Of a DNA stretch of 64,000 nt, positions 53,754-62,382 are shown piece after piece. The position numbers were made by a program, and so were the translations under genes. The notes under the pieces were generated by a model. It ran no database searches. It was not told where the DNA came from and saw nothing but the letters and a program-made list of their open reading frames with translations. The stretch is from Neobacillus bataviensis. Its GTDB lineage: Bacteria > Bacillota > Bacilli > Bacillales_B > DSM-18226. Location of the stretch: contig NZ_JAHXYW010000004.1 of the NCBI RefSeq assembly GCF_019969725.1, positions 1 through 64,000 of the forward strand. The letters run 5' to 3'. Each line of letters opens with the position of its first letter. Positions within the stretch are counted from its first letter, which is position 1.

Positions 53754-53931
53754 TATTTGGAGCCCCCCTAAAAATTTCAAATCCACTATGAGATTATCAA
53801 TATTAAAAGTAATTGTAAACTATCTGACCTTAGCATGTGCTAAAAGAGGACAGTTGTGGATATAAATGAGGAAGGAAATCCAAACTTTTTATGGAAGTAC
53901 ATAATAGACCAATTTTGAAAGGGGATTAAAA

Positions 53932-54612
53932 ATGAAAATTTCTTATCATGGCCACTCAGTTGTACAAATTAATTCGAATGGGAAAACAATTATTATCGAT
54001 CCATTCATTTCTGGAAACTCATTGACAGATTTAAAAGTCGAGGATGTAAAACCAGATGTTATTATTTTATCACATGGCCACGGTGACCATGTCGGCGATA
54101 CCGTGCAATTAGCCAAAAAGCATAATGCCCTTGTCATCGCCAACGCTGAGCTTTCTGAATTCTTAAGCTGGCAAGGAGTAAATACCCATGCCATGCACAT
54201 TGGAGGTGCTTATCAGTTTGATTTTGGGAAAGTGAAGCTGACTCAGGCGTTTCATGGTTCGAGCTATACGCTAGAAAACAAACAAATCGTTTACTGCGGC
54301 ATGCCTGCTGGAATTCTGTTTATGAATGAAGGCAAAACGGTTTACCACGCCGGTGACACCGGCTTATTCTCTGATATGAAATTAATAGGAGAACGTCACC
54401 CAATTGATCTCGCCTTCTTGCCAATCGGTGATAATTTTACAATGGGGCCTGAAGATGCTGCATATGCAGCAAAACTATTGAATGCAAAAACCGTTGTTCC
54501 AATGCACTATAATACCTTCCCGCCAATCAAACAGGACCCATATCAATTTATTGAAATGCTGGATTCAAAAAATGGCAGAGTGTTAAATCCTGGAGAAGCA
54601 ATAGAATTATAA
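53932..54612 (+). CDS. ytkL: UPF0173 metal-dependent hydrolase YtkL
   Basis: A 226-residue metallo-beta-lactamase-fold protein. The metal-binding [11 protein letters not shown] is at about 45-55, with [15 protein letters not shown] and [10 protein letters not shown] supplying further histidines and aspartates. Substrate is not known. AAAGGGGA precedes the ATG. Same name and neighbourhood as B. subtilis ytkL. Confidence 0.94.
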   Translation: MKISYHGHSVVQINSNGKTIIIDPFISGNSLTDLKVEDVKPDVIILSHGHGDHVGDTVQLAKKHNALVIANAELSEFLSWQGVNTHAMHIGGAYQFDFGKVKLTQAFHGSSYTLENKQIVYCGMPAGILFMNEGKTVYHAGDTGLFSDMKLIGERHPIDLAFLPIGDNFTMGPEDAAYAAKLLNAKTVVPMHYNTFPPIKQDPYQFIEMLDSKNGRVLNPGEAIEL

Positions 54613-54690
54613 AGTTCCTAGGCTTTCGCATACTTTTTTTCCTCTCAAATGCATAAAAATGAAACAAGCACTTATGAAGGAGGAAGAAAG

Positions 54691-54927
54691 TTGAAGAAAA
54701 ATAGATATTTACTATGCCTGTTGCTCTGTGGATTTATGCTTTATTTTGCTTTACCGCGATTATCGCTTCATGCTGAGGGGATAGAGGGTGCTTTTTCTAT
54801 TGTCTGGCTGGCCTTTGCATTAATTGTAATGGCAGGGAATTTAACAGGGATTTTATATAGTCCTAAGAAAACTGTTCAAAAAATCCAATCTCAGAAATTA
54901 AAGAAAAAATCTCGCTCTTTTCATTAA
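54691..54927 (+). CDS. small membrane protein, function unknown
   Basis: A 78-residue protein with two hydrophobic helices (about 6-24 and 33-54) and a basic, Lys-rich tail (KTVQKIQSQKLKKKSRSFH). TTG 54691, eight bases after AAGGAGG, is the best start; a longer in-frame start at 54649 is within the ytkL terminator region and lacks a site. No family recognised. Confidence 0.65.
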   Translation: MKKNRYLLCLLLCGFMLYFALPRLSLHAEGIEGAFSIVWLAFALIVMAGNLTGILYSPKKTVQKIQSQKLKKKSRSFH

Positions 54928-55039
54928 TCAGTGAGAAACCGCATTGAATCAAGACTTTTTAAACTTTATAATAAAATTTATACGTAATTTGCTAATCTTG
55001 ACAGAATAGATTGGAATTTGATTATAAAGGGTGAAGGTC

Positions 55040-56359
55040 TTGGCTACTAAGCATGAACAAATATTACAATACATTGATGGACTTCCAATCGGTGAAAAAA
55101 TATCAGTGCGGCAAATCGCCAAGGCGATGACGGTAAGTGAAGGAACAGCCTATCGTGCGATTAAAGAAGCAGAAAATAAAGGCTATGTCAGCACGATTGA
55201 ACGAGTTGGAACGATTAGAATTGAACGAAAAAAGAAGGAAAATATTGAAAAGCTTACTTTTGCCGAAGTGGTAAACATTGTTGACGGCCAGGTTCTAGGC
55301 GGACGAGCAGGATTGCATAAAACCCTTAATAAATTTGTTATTGGTGCGATGAAATTAGAGGCTATGATGCGCTACACTGAGGCTGGCAATCTGTTAATTG
55401 TCGGGAACCGAACACAGGCCCATGAGCTTGCAATAAAGGCTGGTGCAGCTGTCCTAATTACAGGTGGATTTGATACGGAGGACCATGTTAAAAAATTAGC
55501 GGATAAACTGGAACTGCCGGTCATCTCCACCAGTTATGATACGTTTACGGTTGCCACAATGATAAACCGGGCTATTTATGACCAGTTAATCAAAAAAGAA
55601 ATTATTTTGGTGGAAGATATTTTAACTCCTATTTCCGAAACCTTCTTTCTAAAAACCTCTGATAAAGTGTCAAAATGGCATGAATTAAATCAGCAAACGA
55701 CACATAGCCGTTATCCTGTAGTCGACCAAAACATGAAGATTCAAGGAATGGTGACGAGTAAGGATGTGTTAGGTCAAAATGCAGATACTTCTATCGATAA
55801 GATTATGACCAAACATCCAATGACTGTAAATGGGAAGACGAGTGTTGCTTCCACTGCCCATATGATGGTGTGGGAAGGAATTGAGGTTCTTCCTGTTGCG
55901 GATGACTCCAACCGTTTGGAAGGCTTGATCAGCAGGCAGGATGTCTTAAAAGCACTTCAAATGAACCAAAGACAGCCTCAAGTCGGCGAAACGATTGATG
56001 ATATCGTAACCAATCAGATGGTGTTAATGCAGGGAAGGGCAAAAGGGGAAGATGTATTTTCTTGCGAAGTAACCCCGCAAATGACGAACCATCTTGGGAC
56101 GATTTCCTATGGTGTGTTCACGACCATTGTCTCGGATGCTGCGAATCGAGTGCTCAGAAGCTACAAAAAAGGGGACCTCGTAGTAGAGAACATGACCATC
56201 TACTTTATTAAACCCGTTCAAATGGAAAGCAGGCTGGAGATTTTTCCAAAAATACTGGAAGTAGGCCGTAAGTTCGGGAAAGTGGATGTAGAAGTGTTCA
56301 ATGAAGGTGTCTTAGTTGGAAAAGCGATGATGATGTGCCAGCTAATAGATAGAACTTAA
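55040..56359 (+). CDS. ytoI: CBS/DRTGG/hotdog domain protein YtoI
   Basis: A 439-residue multidomain protein: N-terminal winged helix (ISVRQIAKAMTVSEGTAYRAIK), DRTGG domain (about 70-180), CBS pair (about 190-310, VEDILTPISETFFLK and IDKIMTKHPMTVNGK) and a C-terminal hotdog thioesterase-like fold (about 320-439). It probably senses nucleotides or acyl-CoA; substrate is unknown. TTG 55040 gives MATKHEQIL as in B. subtilis YtoI and has a better-spaced AAAGGG than the GTG at 55031. Confidence 0.9.
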   Translation: MATKHEQILQYIDGLPIGEKISVRQIAKAMTVSEGTAYRAIKEAENKGYVSTIERVGTIRIERKKKENIEKLTFAEVVNIVDGQVLGGRAGLHKTLNKFVIGAMKLEAMMRYTEAGNLLIVGNRTQAHELAIKAGAAVLITGGFDTEDHVKKLADKLELPVISTSYDTFTVATMINRAIYDQLIKKEIILVEDILTPISETFFLKTSDKVSKWHELNQQTTHSRYPVVDQNMKIQGMVTSKDVLGQNADTSIDKIMTKHPMTVNGKTSVASTAHMMVWEGIEVLPVADDSNRLEGLISRQDVLKALQMNQRQPQVGETIDDIVTNQMVLMQGRAKGEDVFSCEVTPQMTNHLGTISYGVFTTIVSDAANRVLRSYKKGDLVVENMTIYFIKPVQMESRLEIFPKILEVGRKFGKVDVEVFNEGVLVGKAMMMCQLIDRT

Positions 56360-56373
56360 TAATATTAACCAAA

Positions 56374-56407
56374 TAAAAGCCGCTTCCTATGAACGAAGCG
56401 GCTTTTA
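56374..56407. terminator. bidirectional terminator between ytoI and ytpI
   Basis: TAAAAGCCGCTTC / GAAGCGGCTTTTA (56374-56386 and 56395-56407) between converging genes. Confidence 0.9.
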
Positions 56408-56411
56408 TCTA

Positions 56412-56720
56412 TTATTTTTGCATATCAAGCTCTTTTGCTTCCTCAATGGCAAAAGGCAGGTAGTGTTTGTATTTTTTGTATCCTATCAAGCTGAATAAAG
56501 CCCCATAGATAATAAAAATTGCGGCAACAATGTAAGTGCCTGTTGACTGAGATACAAATAAGGAATTTATCCCAAAAAAGAAAACGAAAAGCCCTAGGGC
56601 AATATTTGATTTAGCAGAAAGCCATTTCTTTTCGACTAAACGGTTGCTTCGAATGTATTTTGTTTTATAAAATAAATAAAAAGCAAATAATATGACGATT
56701 AAAAAGGCAAAAACTAGCAT
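56412..56720 (-). CDS. ytpI: membrane protein YtpI
   Basis: A 102-residue integral membrane protein with three helices (about 1-18, 39-56, 60-80), with the YtpI hallmark FYLFYKTKYIR..VEKKWLSAKSNIALG. Function unknown. ATG 56720 lies eight bases after GGAGG; a start at 56747 lacks a site. Confidence 0.88.
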   Translation of the reverse strand: MLVFAFLIVILFAFYLFYKTKYIRSNRLVEKKWLSAKSNIALGLFVFFFGINSLFVSQSTGTYIVAAIFIIYGALFSLIGYKKYKHYLPFAIEEAKELDMQK

Positions 56721-56806
56721 GATCTGTTCCTCCATGTTTAAAATCATCTATTATTGTAACTTTTATTTTTAAAAAACGCCATATTTCGTTGTAAAAAGGA
56801 GATTGT

Positions 56807-57742
56807 ATGAAAGAGAAAATTTTGGAAACAATTGAACAATATGACACGATTATTGTCCATCGTCATGTGCGCCCCGACCCAGATGCCTATGGCTCCCAAG
56901 GTGGATTAGTTGCGATTCTGCAAGCATCCTATCCGGAGAAAAAGATTTATGCAATTGGACAAGAAGAACCGACCTTGCACTTTATGCGCCGGCTTGATGT
57001 GATTGAGGATGAGGTCTATAAAGGCGCTTTAGTTATTGTTTGTGATACAGCCAACCAAGAAAGAATCTGTGATAAGCGCTATACTTTAGGAGATAAGATC
57101 ATTAAAATTGATCATCATCCAAATGAAGACCCGTATGGTGACTTATTATGGGTCGAAACGACCGCAAGTTCATGCAGTGAAATGATTTATGAATTTTATC
57201 TGTATGGAAAAGATAAAGGTTTGAAAATGAATGATGAAGCGGCACGGCTGTTGTTTGCTGGAATTGTCGGGGATACAGGAAGATTTCTGTTTCCTAGTTC
57301 AACAGAAAAGACATTCACCTATGCTGGGGAATTAATTCATTACAATTTCTCACGGACTGAGCTATTTGATAAAATGTACGAATTGGATGCCAATATAATT
57401 AAGCTAAAAGGGTACATATTACAAAACTTCGGATTACATGAGAACAGCGTAGCCTCTGTGAAGTTAACAAAAGAATTATTAGCCGAATACGATGCAAGGC
57501 CGGCTGAGGCATCTCTTCTTGTTGGGATCTTAGGAGATGTAAAAGGGATTAAAGCATGGGTTTTCTTTATTGAAGAAAATGATCAAATTCGCGTGCGTTT
57601 ACGCTCAAAGGGTCCTGTTATTAATACGGTTGCCAGAAAGTTTAAAGGTGGCGGCCATCCGCTTGCAGCTGGTGCGTCCATCTATTCATGGGATGAGGTA
57701 AGCCAAGTCCTCAAAGAACTAGAGGAAGTATGTAAAGGTTAG
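56807..57742 (+). CDS. nrnA: bifunctional oligoribonuclease / pAp phosphatase NrnA
   Basis: DHH-DHHA1 phosphodiesterase degrading 2-5 nt RNAs and 3'-phosphoadenosine 5'-phosphate. The 311-residue protein has HRHVRPDPDAYGSQGG (about 18-33), VCDTANQERI, the DHHPNEDP motif and, in the DHHA1 part, RLRSKGPVINTVARKFKGGGHPLAAGA. AAAGGAG precedes the ATG. Known as YtqI/NrnA in B. subtilis at this place. Confidence 0.96.
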   Translation: MKEKILETIEQYDTIIVHRHVRPDPDAYGSQGGLVAILQASYPEKKIYAIGQEEPTLHFMRRLDVIEDEVYKGALVIVCDTANQERICDKRYTLGDKIIKIDHHPNEDPYGDLLWVETTASSCSEMIYEFYLYGKDKGLKMNDEAARLLFAGIVGDTGRFLFPSSTEKTFTYAGELIHYNFSRTELFDKMYELDANIIKLKGYILQNFGLHENSVASVKLTKELLAEYDARPAEASLLVGILGDVKGIKAWVFFIEENDQIRVRLRSKGPVINTVARKFKGGGHPLAAGASIYSWDEVSQVLKELEEVCKG

Positions 57743-57750
57743 TTCAAATG

Positions 57751-57785
57751 AAAAATCGGTCCCCTTCAATGGACCGATTTTTTTA
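57751..57785. terminator. bidirectional terminator between nrnA and ytrI
   Basis: AAAAATCGGTCC / GGACCGATTTTT (57751-57762 and 57771-57782), 8-base loop, T-run on the right and A-run on the left. Confidence 0.92.
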
Positions 57786-58286
57786 TTTGTCAAATTGCAG
57801 CTCTACTTGAATGGAGAGGGTGGTATAAATGACCATTTCCTTAACCTTGAGCTTATATCTCTTTTCATTGATTTTCAATGGCTTGTTTTCAATGATTTTT
57901 TTCAGGAGGTCCTTGCTTTTGTATACAGTGTCTAAGTCCTTGGCCAGCATGATACTTAAATCATCCCTAACAGCCTCTTCAGTTTGAAAGGTACTAAAAT
58001 AATCAAGCTTATACTTTTCATAATTTGTGATTTTAATGTTTATTTTTTGAACTGTAATTTTTTCTAAGTTCCGCTTGTTTAACTCCTTATATTCTTCCTG
58101 CCAAATTTTCTTTTCATTATTTAGATCAGAAATATTATCCTGGAGGCTAAGGATTTGTTTTGAATACTTCTCCTGCCAAACTCCGTGTATATATAAAAAA
58201 ATGCACCAGCTAATCGCGCCGCCAATCACCATTCCAGAAAAAAATCGCTGCCAGGAGGGCCTGCGGTAATAGGGAGGGATTCTCAT
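57783..58286 (-). CDS. ytrI: sporulation membrane protein YtrI
   Basis: A 167-residue protein needed for efficient sporulation in B. subtilis. N-terminal MRIPPYYRRPSWQRFFSGMVIGGAI, one transmembrane helix (about 16-36), a coiled-coil stretch (about 45-80) and a C-terminal basic domain. ATG 58286 aligns with the family start and overlaps the end of ytrH by four bases, so ytrH-ytrI are coupled. Confidence 0.9.
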   Translation of the reverse strand: MRIPPYYRRPSWQRFFSGMVIGGAISWCIFLYIHGVWQEKYSKQILSLQDNISDLNNEKKIWQEEYKELNKRNLEKITVQKINIKITNYEKYKLDYFSTFQTEEAVRDDLSIMLAKDLDTVYKSKDLLKKIIENKPLKINEKRYKLKVKEMVIYTTLSIQVELQFDK

Positions 58287-58621
58287 GATGAAATATGCTC
58301 CTGAGTCAGCCAATTGATGATAAGCGCCCCAGTCTGAGCGCCGCCTAATGCCGAAAGAATAAGTAAAAATTGTTTAAAAAGATCTCTGGTTTCTGCATTA
58401 AGGATTCCCCTCTCAAAACTATACACGGTATCAAAGGTTCCGCCAATCGCCGCGACGATCGCCCAGATTCTTAGTGCAGAAGATAAGCGATACACCGTAG
58501 TTAAGGGAGGTTGTCCAGTTAAGAAAGAAGCAATCCCCCCGATCAATGCTCCTCCAAGAATGACTCCTAAGGCAATAAAATAGCTTTCAATAAACGCAGG
58601 AAAAAAACCAATTTCTTTCAT
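58283..58621 (-). CDS. ytrH: sporulation membrane protein YtrH
   Basis: A 112-residue membrane protein with three hydrophobic helices (about 8-28, 45-65, 83-105), including ALGVILGGALIGGIASFLTGQPP and RIWAIVAAIGGTFDTVYSFERG. B. subtilis YtrH/YtrI are mother-cell (sigma-E) proteins. The start is uncertain: ATG 58621 with a distant AGGGG, or ATG 58660 without a site. A weak sigma-E-like CATAATAA lies about 60 bases further upstream on the minus strand. Confidence 0.82.
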   Translation of the reverse strand: MKEIGFFPAFIESYFIALGVILGGALIGGIASFLTGQPPLTTVYRLSSALRIWAIVAAIGGTFDTVYSFERGILNAETRDLFKQFLLILSALGGAQTGALIINWLTQEHISS

Positions 58622-58706
58622 TCCTTCATCCGCCCCTATAAAAATAGTCCTTATATTCATCTATATGGACAAACCATTGTTATTATGTTCAAATTGAGAA
58701 CTATCT

Positions 58707-58821
58707 AGCTGCAGCGCCTAGGGGCTCGAGTCATAAGCCTATCCGTCATGAAGGTTAAAAAACAACCTTCAAGCCGGCTCGTCTTATGCTTGTCGCCCTT
58801 GGGCAAGGCGCTTCCGCTTTT
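58707..58821. repeat. interspersed palindromic repeat (about 115 bp)
   Basis: A nested inverted structure: outer AGCGCCT / AGGCGCT (58713-58719 and 58806-58812), a middle CATAAG / CTTATG pair, and an inner GAAGGTT / AACCTTC hairpin (58750-58756 and 58764-58770). Elements with CAGCGCCT...CTCGAG...CATAAG...CTTGTCG...AAGGCGCTTCCGCT are recurrent in Bacillus chromosomes as intergenic repeats. Placed between divergent ytrH and dnaE. Confidence 0.65.
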
Positions 58822-58904
58822 AAATTAAAATGAGAACATATTTTCCTTTTTTAGTATGAAGTTCTATAATAGATAGTGAGATAATTTATAAGGGTGTGAC
58901 GTTT

Positions 58905-61900
58905 ATGTCTTTTATTCACCTTCATGTATATAGTGCGTATAGTTTGTTGACAAGCACGGCTTCTGTCCCGGAATTAATCAAAAACGCCCAATCAAAGGGC
59001 TTTCGGGCACTTGCCTTAACCGACAGAAATGTGATGTATGGCACCATTGAATTTTATAAGCTCTGTAAAAAGCATAATATAAAACCGATTATCGGCTTAA
59101 CCGTGGATGTTGCCAGTGAGATAAATGAAAACGAAGCATATCCACTCGTGCTACTTGCCGAAAATGATCGTGGTTTTAAAAATCTTTTAAAAATATCCAG
59201 TGCTGTTCAAACAAAAGTAGAAAATGGGATACCCCTAAAATGGCTAAAGCATTATTCTGATGGGCTGATTGCCATTACACCGGGACTTGAAGGCGAAATC
59301 GAACAGCTTTTATTAAAGGGCAGCGAGGATTCGGCACGTGCATTAATTAAAAGATTGACCACTATTTTCGGCAGTTGCAACTTTTTCTTATCACTGCAAA
59401 ATCATCAGCTTGAGAAAGAGTTAACTATCCGGAATCAGCTTCAGTCCGTTTCGAGAGAAATGAATATCCCCATGGTTGCCTCCAATCGTGTCCATTATTT
59501 AGAAAAAGAAGATACCTTTGCTCACGAATGTTTGCTTGCGATTAAGAATGGTGATAAATTGCAGGATGATCATAGGGAGAAATTGGGAAGTGATCAATTC
59601 TATTTAAAAACCACAGCAGAAATGATAGATGCTTTCTCAGAGGTTCCAGAAGCTTTAGAAAATGCTTTGAATATTGCCGATAGATGTCAGGTAAATATTG
59701 AATTAAATAAAACCTATTTGCCGACTTATCCGACGGAAAATGGGATACCCGCAGAGGAATACCTTGAAATGCTTTGTAAAAAAGGCCTTCTCGAACGCTT
59801 TTCCTCTCCTAACGAAGAGTACTATAACCGGTTATCCTATGAATTAGAAGTAATTAAACGAATGAAGTTTAGCAATTATTTTTTAATTGTCTGGGATTTT
59901 ATGAAATATGCCCGTGAAAATGGAATATTAACAGGCCCTGGAAGGGGGTCCGCTGCAGGATCTCTAGTTGCATATGTTTTATATATTACCGATGTCGATC
60001 CATTAACACATAATTTGTTATTTGAACGTTTTTTAAATCCAGAGCGGATTTCTATGCCCGATATTGATATCGATTTTCCAGACCATCGCCGTGATGAAGT
60101 AATTGAATATGTTGCAAAGAAATACGGAGAACTTCATGTAGCGCAAATTGTTACATTTGGGACACTTGCTGCCAAGGCAGCATTAAGAGATGTCGGCAGA
60201 GTATTCGGCTTGAATTCAAAAGAGCTCGAGCAATTATCGAAGTTTATCCCTTCCCGGTTAGGAATTAATATCCAATCTGCCTACAATGAATCAGAGGGGT
60301 TCCAGCGGTTTGTCCAGGAATCTTCGATCAATCGAAAACTTTTTGAAACAGCATTAAAGCTGGAAGGGCTGCCCCGCCATACCTCTACCCATGCCGCAGG
60401 GGTGGTTATTAGTGAAAAGCAGCTCATAGAGTTAGTTCCGATTCAAAAGGGCTCTAACAATGTCTATCTAACCCAATATTCAATGGAACACTTAGAAGAG
60501 ATTGGTTTGCTAAAGATGGATTTTTTAGGACTTCGGAATCTATCGCTTATAGAATCCATTTTATCTTCTATATCACGTCATACAGGAACGAATCTGGATA
60601 TCAGGTCGATTCCATTAGAGGATCCAACTGTCTTCGACCTATTATCAAAAGGGGAAACGACAGGAATTTTCCAGCTGGAATCAGAAGGGATGAGAAAGGT
60701 TTTAACACGGTTAAAGCCATCAAGATTTGAAGATATTGTTGCAGTTAATGCACTTTATCGGCCAGGCCCAATGGAGAATATCCCGCTGTTTATTGACAGG
60801 AAACATGGCGGGCAGTCAGTCGAATATCCGCATCCGGATCTCCAGCCAATTCTTGAGAATACATATGGCGTCATTGTTTACCAAGAACAAATCATGCAAA
60901 TTGCTTCGAAAATGGCTGGGTTCTCACTCGGGGAAGCAGATTTGTTAAGAAGGGCTGTCGGGAAAAAGCAAAAAGAGGTACTGGACAAAGAGCGCCATCA
61001 CTTTGTTCAAGGAGCGCTTAAAAAAGGATACAATCTATCACTCGCCAATGACATTTATGATTTAATTGTTCGATTTGCCAATTATGGATTCAATAGAAGC
61101 CATGCGGTAGCCTATAGTATGATTGCATATCAGCTTGCCTATTTAAAAGCAAATTTTCCAGTGTATTTCATGGCTGGATTACTGACATCTGCTATTGGAA
61201 ACGAGGTGAAAATCGCACAATACATTATGGAAACAAAGCAGAAGGATATCGTCATTCTGCCCCCGTCCATTAATCAGAGCGGTTATTCCTTTTTAATTGA
61301 AAAAGGGGCCATCCGCTATAGCCTTGCAGCGATTAAAAGCGTTGGAGGCACTGCTTTAAAAGAAATTTTTCAAATAAGAAAAACAAAGAAGTTTCTGGAC
61401 TTATTTGATTTTTGTATTCGGGTTTCCTCGAAAGCAATAAATCGGAAAACAATGGAGTCTCTTGTTCATTCCGGAAGCTTCGATGAATTTGGCGAGGATC
61501 GTGCCGTACTGCTTGCCAGTTTGGATGTTGCCATAGAACATGCCCAAATATTCAAACCAGATGATTCTAATCAATTTGATTTATTTGAGGAAGAATTTAA
61601 TCTTAAGCCGAAGTATGTTGACGTCGACCCTATCACCCAGGAAAATAAACTATACTTTGAAAAAGAAGCACTTGGACTCTACCTGTCAGACCATCCAATC
61701 TCTATTTTCGAAAAGAATTTAAAAAAGATAGGTGCGCAGGTGCTGTTTCATCTTAAAACTGATCAGCGAAGAGTGGGTGTAGGAGTCTATATTTCCTCAT
61801 TGAAATCCATTCGCACAAGAAAAGGGGATTCGATGGCATTTTTAATGGTGAGTGATGGCAGCGGAGAAATGGAGGCAGTCGCATTCCCCAATGTGTATAA

Positions 61901-62267
61901 AAAAGCTTCGCTCTTGTTAGGGCAGGGGAAATTTGCCTGGCTGGAGGGGAAAATAGAAGAACGGGACGGAAAACGGCAGTTTATCATTCAACAAGTAAAT
62001 GATTTAGAACAGTGGCTAGAAACCAAAATAAATAATCAATCCGTTTTGTATTTGAAAATTGTCAGGGGAAAACAGGATGAAACTTCGCTTAAGCAAATTA
62101 ATCATGTCTTAATGGAAAATAAAGGGGAAACGGGAGTTGTATTGCATTATGAAACAACCCGTAAAACCATTAAATTAGGATCAGAAAATAATGTTAATCC
62201 AACCTCAATTTTATTAGAACAATTAAGGACTATTCTCGGTTCAGAAAATGTTGTACTAAAAGATTAA
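58905..62267 (+). CDS. dnaE: DNA polymerase III subunit alpha (DnaE type)
   Basis: Replicative polymerase that extends RNA primers before hand-off to PolC. The 1120-residue protein has an N-terminal PHP domain (FIHLHVYSAYSLLTSTASV), catalytic aspartates in MPDIDIDFPDHRRDEV (about 385-400) and the second at KMDFLGLRNL, VYQEQIMQIASKMAG, NYGFNRSHAVAYS, and a C-terminal OB fold. ATG 58905 has a good AAGGG spacing; an upstream GTG at 58896 is too close to it. Long enough to be complete. Confidence 0.97.
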   Translation: MSFIHLHVYSAYSLLTSTASVPELIKNAQSKGFRALALTDRNVMYGTIEFYKLCKKHNIKPIIGLTVDVASEINENEAYPLVLLAENDRGFKNLLKISSAVQTKVENGIPLKWLKHYSDGLIAITPGLEGEIEQLLLKGSEDSARALIKRLTTIFGSCNFFLSLQNHQLEKELTIRNQLQSVSREMNIPMVASNRVHYLEKEDTFAHECLLAIKNGDKLQDDHREKLGSDQFYLKTTAEMIDAFSEVPEALENALNIADRCQVNIELNKTYLPTYPTENGIPAEEYLEMLCKKGLLERFSSPNEEYYNRLSYELEVIKRMKFSNYFLIVWDFMKYARENGILTGPGRGSAAGSLVAYVLYITDVDPLTHNLLFERFLNPERISMPDIDIDFPDHRRDEVIEYVAKKYGELHVAQIVTFGTLAAKAALRDVGRVFGLNSKELEQLSKFIPSRLGINIQSAYNESEGFQRFVQESSINRKLFETALKLEGLPRHTSTHAAGVVISEKQLIELVPIQKGSNNVYLTQYSMEHLEEIGLLKMDFLGLRNLSLIESILSSISRHTGTNLDIRSIPLEDPTVFDLLSKGETTGIFQLESEGMRKVLTRLKPSRFEDIVAVNALYRPGPMENIPLFIDRKHGGQSVEYPHPDLQPILENTYGVIVYQEQIMQIASKMAGFSLGEADLLRRAVGKKQKEVLDKERHHFVQGALKKGYNLSLANDIYDLIVRFANYGFNRSHAVAYSMIAYQLAYLKANFPVYFMAGLLTSAIGNEVKIAQYIMETKQKDIVILPPSINQSGYSFLIEKGAIRYSLAAIKSVGGTALKEIFQIRKTKKFLDLFDFCIRVSSKAINRKTMESLVHSGSFDEFGEDRAVLLASLDVAIEHAQIFKPDDSNQFDLFEEEFNLKPKYVDVDPITQENKLYFEKEALGLYLSDHPISIFEKNLKKIGAQVLFHLKTDQRRVGVGVYISSLKSIRTRKGDSMAFLMVSDGSGEMEAVAFPNVYKKASLLLGQGKFAWLEGKIEERDGKRQFIIQQVNDLEQWLETKINNQSVLYLKIVRGKQDETSLKQINHVLMENKGETGVVLHYETTRKTIKLGSENNVNPTSILLEQLRTILGSENVVLKD

Positions 62268-62304
62268 TTCTTTACAACTATCGTAGATATGTTATAGTGA
62301 TAAA

Positions 62305-62335
62305 GAGACAAGTGTGGTCTGACCACCAATATAAT
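62305..62335 (+). promoter_or_regulatory. candidate promoter of the malic enzyme gene
   Basis: Perfect TATAAT at 62330-62335; the -35 is weak (GAGACA, 19-base spacer). It encloses the FadR/GntR-type operator listed next. Confidence 0.55.
62314..62326. promoter_or_regulatory. FadR/GntR-type operator in the malic enzyme promoter
   Basis: The palindrome GTGGTCTGACCAC fits the FadR-subfamily site TNGTNNNACNA exactly (TGGTCTGACCA at 62315-62325). It lies between the -35 and -10, where binding would block RNA polymerase. A FadR-type regulator gene follows the malic enzyme gene. Confidence 0.6.
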
Positions 62336-62382
62336 AGGATGTTCTAATCATTTTTTTGTAATTATTCGAGGGGTGACATGTC

